DNA from: Pampus argenteus
Lineage: Eukaryota; Chordata; Actinopteri; Scombriformes; Stromateidae
Direction of reading: 5' to 3'
DNA length: 64,000 nt
Assembly (NCBI GenBank): GCA_036937835.1
Contig: CM072862.1
Span: forward strand, 21,841,001 to 21,905,000
In this document: positions 61,101-64,000 of the stretch, piece after piece
Layout of the letters: each line of letters opens with the position of its first letter
How positions within the stretch are numbered: the stretch's first letter is position 1
Made by a program: the position numbers and the translations under genes
The notes under the pieces: generated by a model
The model's database searches: none
Seen by the model: the letters and a program-made list of their open reading frames with translations, nothing else
What the model was told of the DNA's origin: nothing

Positions 61101-63280
61101 ACTTTCCACATTGAGCAGGGGCGCAGGTAACACCGCTGGGCTGGTGCAGGCCTCTTGGCTGGATCACAGTCAGAGTCTAAACCAGTGCTGCAGGCCAAAG
61201 TCCTCCAGATGGCACCAAGACCACAGCTGGTGGAGCACTGCCCATAAAATGTACAAGAAACCTCACTGATGATAATGCAAATCATGCAAAATCTGAAGAT
61301 GTTTTATGTGCCTTTAAGCTTTTGTTTAATGATATGCATATAAGTACAAACGTATAATAAAATGTATTACAAAAACTGACATTATCTGCATTAGTTTTAG
61401 ATAAAACTGCTCTCTCCCAAGGATTCAGTTAAATACACCATGTCTGCATTATAAAACCAGATAAAGACATTAATAGTGAGGCACAGCTGAGCTTCCTCTC
61501 CCAACAGAATAAGCACAAAAACAGAAGGTGAGGATTCATGCAGACTCACTGCGCTCCAGTTGCTGGCGACCCAGTAGGCTGCTGTAGTGACTTGTGTGGA
61601 GGCTGTAGCTTGGACTGATTTTGGCGTAGGTGGCCACAGATTAGGTGAATCAGTGGATAAAATGGGCGCCGCAGGTGTTGGTGATTGCATGCGCTGCGCT
61701 GGTGTAGTAGTGCTGGGTTGAGTAGCAGCTGCTGTGCTTGTTAGGAGCTGGTCCGAAGGGCCAGGATCACTCCTACTGCTCGTCGTCACCGATGAGGGAC
61801 GAACTATTTCATTGTAGTCAAAATCTATTCCAGTTCTTTCACTGACAGCAGGTTTTGTCGTCGTCTGCTCGGTTGTAGCCGGCCGGAAATCGGCTGGAGA
61901 AGATTGAGTGACTCCCTCTAGGTTTGTAGGAGTTAGGTATTCTGCTCCAGTTAACGATGTGGTGTCATCAGAGGCCTCTCGGTTACCTGAGGTTAATGGA
62001 TGGGAAACAGGAAGAGGAGTGGATTTGAGGTCATGGTCAGACACCCATGAATTACCCTCGCTAGTTGCGCTTAAAGGAATTTGATCCGAGTCTGTAGTTG
62101 GAAATATTGTTGATTGACTGGTTGTTTGAAGTATTTCTGAAGCTCTTTCGTCCGGTTGGGATGAATGATTGTCGGTCTTAACCTGAACTGTAGTTCCTTG
62201 CATGGTGGAGCCTAAAGGTTCTGGGTTCTCTACATCTTCTTGAGATGCAGAGACATTGGTTTCTTGTGTGCTTTTTTCATTATAACTGTCCTCAAAATCA
62301 TCCTGTGTCTCTCGAGCACTCCCTGTTGTAGCTACGATACTGCTGTTAGTGGTTTGATGTCCAGGAGTGGGAGCAGCATGTTTTGGAGTCACAGTATTTT
62401 CCACCACAGTAAAATCATCATAGTTATTTTCAGTCTCTTCCCCATCTTGCCCCCATTTCACATCCTGTGCAGGCTCCTTTGTTGTGAAAGCCAGACTAGG
62501 CATTGTGCTAATGTTTTCAGGCCACCACAGATCGTTATGTTTCTCTTTTTGTGAATGCCTCGTTACAGACAATGGCGGCGAGTGACTGGGAGTCACAGGC
62601 AGAAGATAATCCTCTGAAAGAAAGTCATCTAAATTTTCCAAATTAGTTTGCATGGATTCTTTTGTCGCTGGCTTTCTGTTGTTCACAATGTCCAGATTTG
62701 TTTTCCGTGGCTGCGCAGCTGTCGGAGTGAAGGAGGAAGTGGCCTTTGAAACTGTAGAAATGGGTGACATCGCCGTGGGAGCTCTTGTAGTTTCCACGTA
62801 TGCGGTTTCTTTCACACTGCCGGTTGGCTCAAATTCCTGACTGTCCCCTGAATCTTTTTCCTCGTTCTCGTCTGACAAGTCTTCGTGGAAGTTGATAAAA
62901 TTATAGTCATAGTAAAAATCGTCGACTTCAACACTGTTTTCCAGGGAATCGTCAATATTTTCTATGTTATTGTGGTAGTGAAAATCTCCCTCGACAATGT
63001 TATTTAAGTCATTATGACTTCTTGGCTGGGCTCTGGTGGTGCTGTGTTTTGGAGGTGGTTTAGCCACAGGTATGGAGATAATTTCATTGAGCACTTCTTT
63101 GCTCGACCAGCCACTTCCAGACCAGTCGATGCCTCCGAAATTATCCACCACCGGCGGGCAATCCTGGATGTAGCAAGTAGTGGCAGCAAGGGGCTTCTTT
63201 TGTGGCTCACAGTCAACACCTGTGTTTCTGGAGCAGGTTACATTACGCCGACGTACTCCACTTCCACAAGTCAGTGAACA
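49034..63280 (-). CDS. adamts7: ADAMTS7, C-terminal part (mucin domain, TSRs, PLAC); 5' end outside the window
   Basis: Secreted metalloprotease of the ADAMTS7/12 branch, acting in extracellular matrix; COMP and thrombospondin-1 are reported substrates of ADAMTS7. Only the ancillary half is here. Exons, 5' to 3': 63280-61550, 61237-61085, 60675-60502, 59638-59492, 57746-57590, 49179-49034. All are GT-AG; phases close over 836 codons including the stop. The first exon starts inside a TSR (CSLTCGSGVRRRNVTC). It then has a Ser-Gly site (DWSGSGW), an acidic Tyr-rich motif typical of ADAMTS7/12 (VDDFYYDYNFINFHEDL) and a long Ser/Thr/Pro-rich mucin region that in mammals carries chondroitin sulfate. 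Four TSRs follow (CSTSCGLG, CSENCEGG, CSEVCGGG, CSASCGGG), then the PLAC domain. ADAMTS12 is built alike, but the human chromosome 15 neighbours favour ADAMTS7. The catalytic domain, disintegrin-like domain and spacer must lie beyond 64000. Confidence 0.88.
49932..50100. repeat. Probable retroposon 3'-end fragment
   Basis: AGATAAGATGGTCCTTTATT followed by CAGCAGGGGCAAGAGAA resembles the conserved end of a fish LINE/SINE-type repeat (AGATAAGAT...CCTTTATT...). The call is from memory, with uncertain limits. Confidence 0.4.
50220..50500 (+). repeat. Dispersed fish repeat
   Basis: CACCAGAGTCGTTGTGTGTACCAAATTTAAGGCGATCC, with interruptions, and later CAATATTTCATGGCAATCC...TTGTTGAGATATTTTAGTCT and CCGAAGTGGTGGAC are hallmark phrases of a widespread percomorph repeat. 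The 33057-33125 fragment is an inverted relative. Confidence 0.55.
51363..51386. promoter_or_regulatory. Inverted AGGTCA half-sites (8-bp spacer)
   Basis: GTAGGTCA at 51363-51370 is exactly inverted as TGACCTAC at 51379-51386 with 8 bp between. AGGTCA is the nuclear-receptor half-site. The wide spacing is unusual for a dimer, so function is only suggested. Confidence 0.35.
54092..54180 (+). mobile_element. Dead Tc1/mariner transposase fragment
   Basis: One open frame reads HDNDPKIRTS...DDSPDLNVIKSIWET. It joins two Tc1 catalytic landmarks (DNDPKHTS and SPDLNPIENLW) with the residues between them shortened. No terminal repeats were identified. Confidence 0.65.
58537..58577. repeat. Perfect 15-bp hairpin in an adamts7 intron
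   Basis: AATGTGGATCTATTT at 58537-58551 is exactly inverted at 58563-58577 with an 11-nt loop. Confidence 0.8.
59440..59484. repeat. (GT)n tract just downstream of an adamts7 TSR exon
   Basis: In the transcript this is (AC)n, starting 8 nt after the exon end at 59492, with one GA interruption. Confidence 0.95.
59645..59702. repeat. (CA)n tract just upstream of the same adamts7 exon
   Basis: In the transcript this is (UG)n with a short (CG/UG) section, ending 7 nt before the acceptor-flanked exon start at 59638. It is complementary to the tract at 59440-59484. Confidence 0.95.
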
Positions 63281-64000
63281 CTGCAGGAAAGAAAAGAGAG
63301 ACAACCATTATATATATCAGATCAGTATTTACCCAAACTTATACTTTTGAAATGTTTAAAATTGAGGTTATAAGTACAACATATATGTAGGGGTGTGACT
63401 CTTATGGCTGACAACCAAAGGTGTAATCTGGATTAAAACATGAATACGAGTCTATAGCTATGCTGGCGACTATATATTAACATATCGATGTTTAGCATTA
63501 TTCAGCATCTTAGGTTGCTTATTAGCACTAAACATAAAGAGCAGTTGAGGCTGATGAGAATGATGTCATTAGTTTTGCAGGTATTTCACCAGTTATTTTA
63601 GTAGATACACACAGATACACAGATGGGAGAAGAGTGAGGTGGAGTTCAGACCACAGGGTCAACTACTTTTCTTCTCTTTCCTCAGGCTGTAAATGCTAAA
63701 TATGCATGTAAAATCACACTTCAATCCAAAACATCCAAAACGGTGGGTCTGTCTGTCTCTAGTGTACCGGTTGAATTTCTAGCTTTTATATTTTGAGCTG
63801 GAGATGTGAACATGACACATGGTGCAAAAATGAAGAAATTCAGTGAACAAGAACTAGAAGAAGATAAGATCATGGATACCTTAAAAAAAAAAAAAAAGAT
63901 AAAACACCTCTTTCACAGACGGATCCTTTCACAAAATGTCAAAGTGGCTGTAAGATTTTCTAGTGACACTTTCTTTTCCTTTTTTTTTTCTTTCTGGTCA
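63281..64000 (-). other. adamts7: adamts7 intron at the right edge
   Basis: Intronic sequence 5' of the mucin exon with A- and T-runs. The preceding TSR exon was not found before the window ends. Confidence 0.6.

Noticed and set aside
49034..63280. adamts12 as the identity of the last gene
   Set aside because: The domain plan is shared, but the other genes here come from the human chromosome 15 set, where ADAMTS7 lies. It is not excluded without the protease half.
61397..63304. 635-codon minus-strand frame taken as a single-exon gene
   Set aside because: It is the adamts7 mucin exon 63280-61550 plus intron at both ends. Cys and TSR motifs and phases tie it to the neighbouring exons.
1..64000. 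CRISPR arrays, phage genes, tRNA or rRNA genes
   Set aside because: No spaced direct-repeat array, cloverleaf with A/B boxes or rRNA stretch was seen; the tandem repeats are simple-sequence DNA.

Overview
The window is vertebrate nuclear DNA, and everything points to a ray-finned, probably percomorph-like teleost. Genes are split into many short GT-AG exons, (CA)n/(GT)n microsatellites are very frequent, and several dispersed repeats look like fish MITE and Tc1-like families. There are no operons, CRISPR arrays or bacterial features. I assembled six protein-coding genes by hand from splice sites and phase. In every gene the exon phases close exactly.

Layout, left to right. (1) 1-2966: no gene seen, but a possible TATA-containing plus-strand first exon and the presumed mfge8 3' UTR. 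(2) 2967-11073, minus: mfge8 (lactadherin), with signal peptide, three EGF domains (RGD in the second) and two discoidin domains. (3) About 12500-27500, plus: abhd2, an alpha/beta hydrolase, with two noncoding 5' exons, nine coding exons and a long 3' UTR. (4) About 27960-32160, minus: rlbp1 (CRALBP), seven coding exons. (5) 34702-40825, plus: cln6, seven exons. (6) 42260-45390, plus: calml4, five exons, with four degenerate EF-hands. (7) 49034 to beyond 63280, minus: the 3' part of adamts7, with the end of one TSR, the mucin/proteoglycan exon, four more TSRs and, after an 8.4 kb intron, a terminal PLAC exon. Its protease half lies beyond the right edge.

The genes do not form one pathway. Their order is informative: mfge8-abhd2-rlbp1 is the human 15q26.1 order, cln6-calml4 is a human 15q23 pair, and ADAMTS7 is at 15q25.1 (positions from memory). 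The window therefore joins pieces of one ancestral chromosome that are far apart in human, with the junction between rlbp1 and cln6 at about 32.2-34.6 kb.

The most interesting non-coding structure is the microsatellite placement. (UG)n tracts sit directly before the 3' splice sites of three exons (rlbp1 exon 4, cln6 exon 4, an adamts7 TSR exon). The adamts7 exon is also followed by a complementary (AC)n tract, so it is enclosed by an inverted repeat. Other points of note are a tandem in-frame acceptor in mfge8, a cluster of GGATTA sites upstream of rlbp1, a full CTCF-core match between rlbp1 and cln6, three perfect 14-15 bp hairpins, and Tc1-like and MITE remnants.
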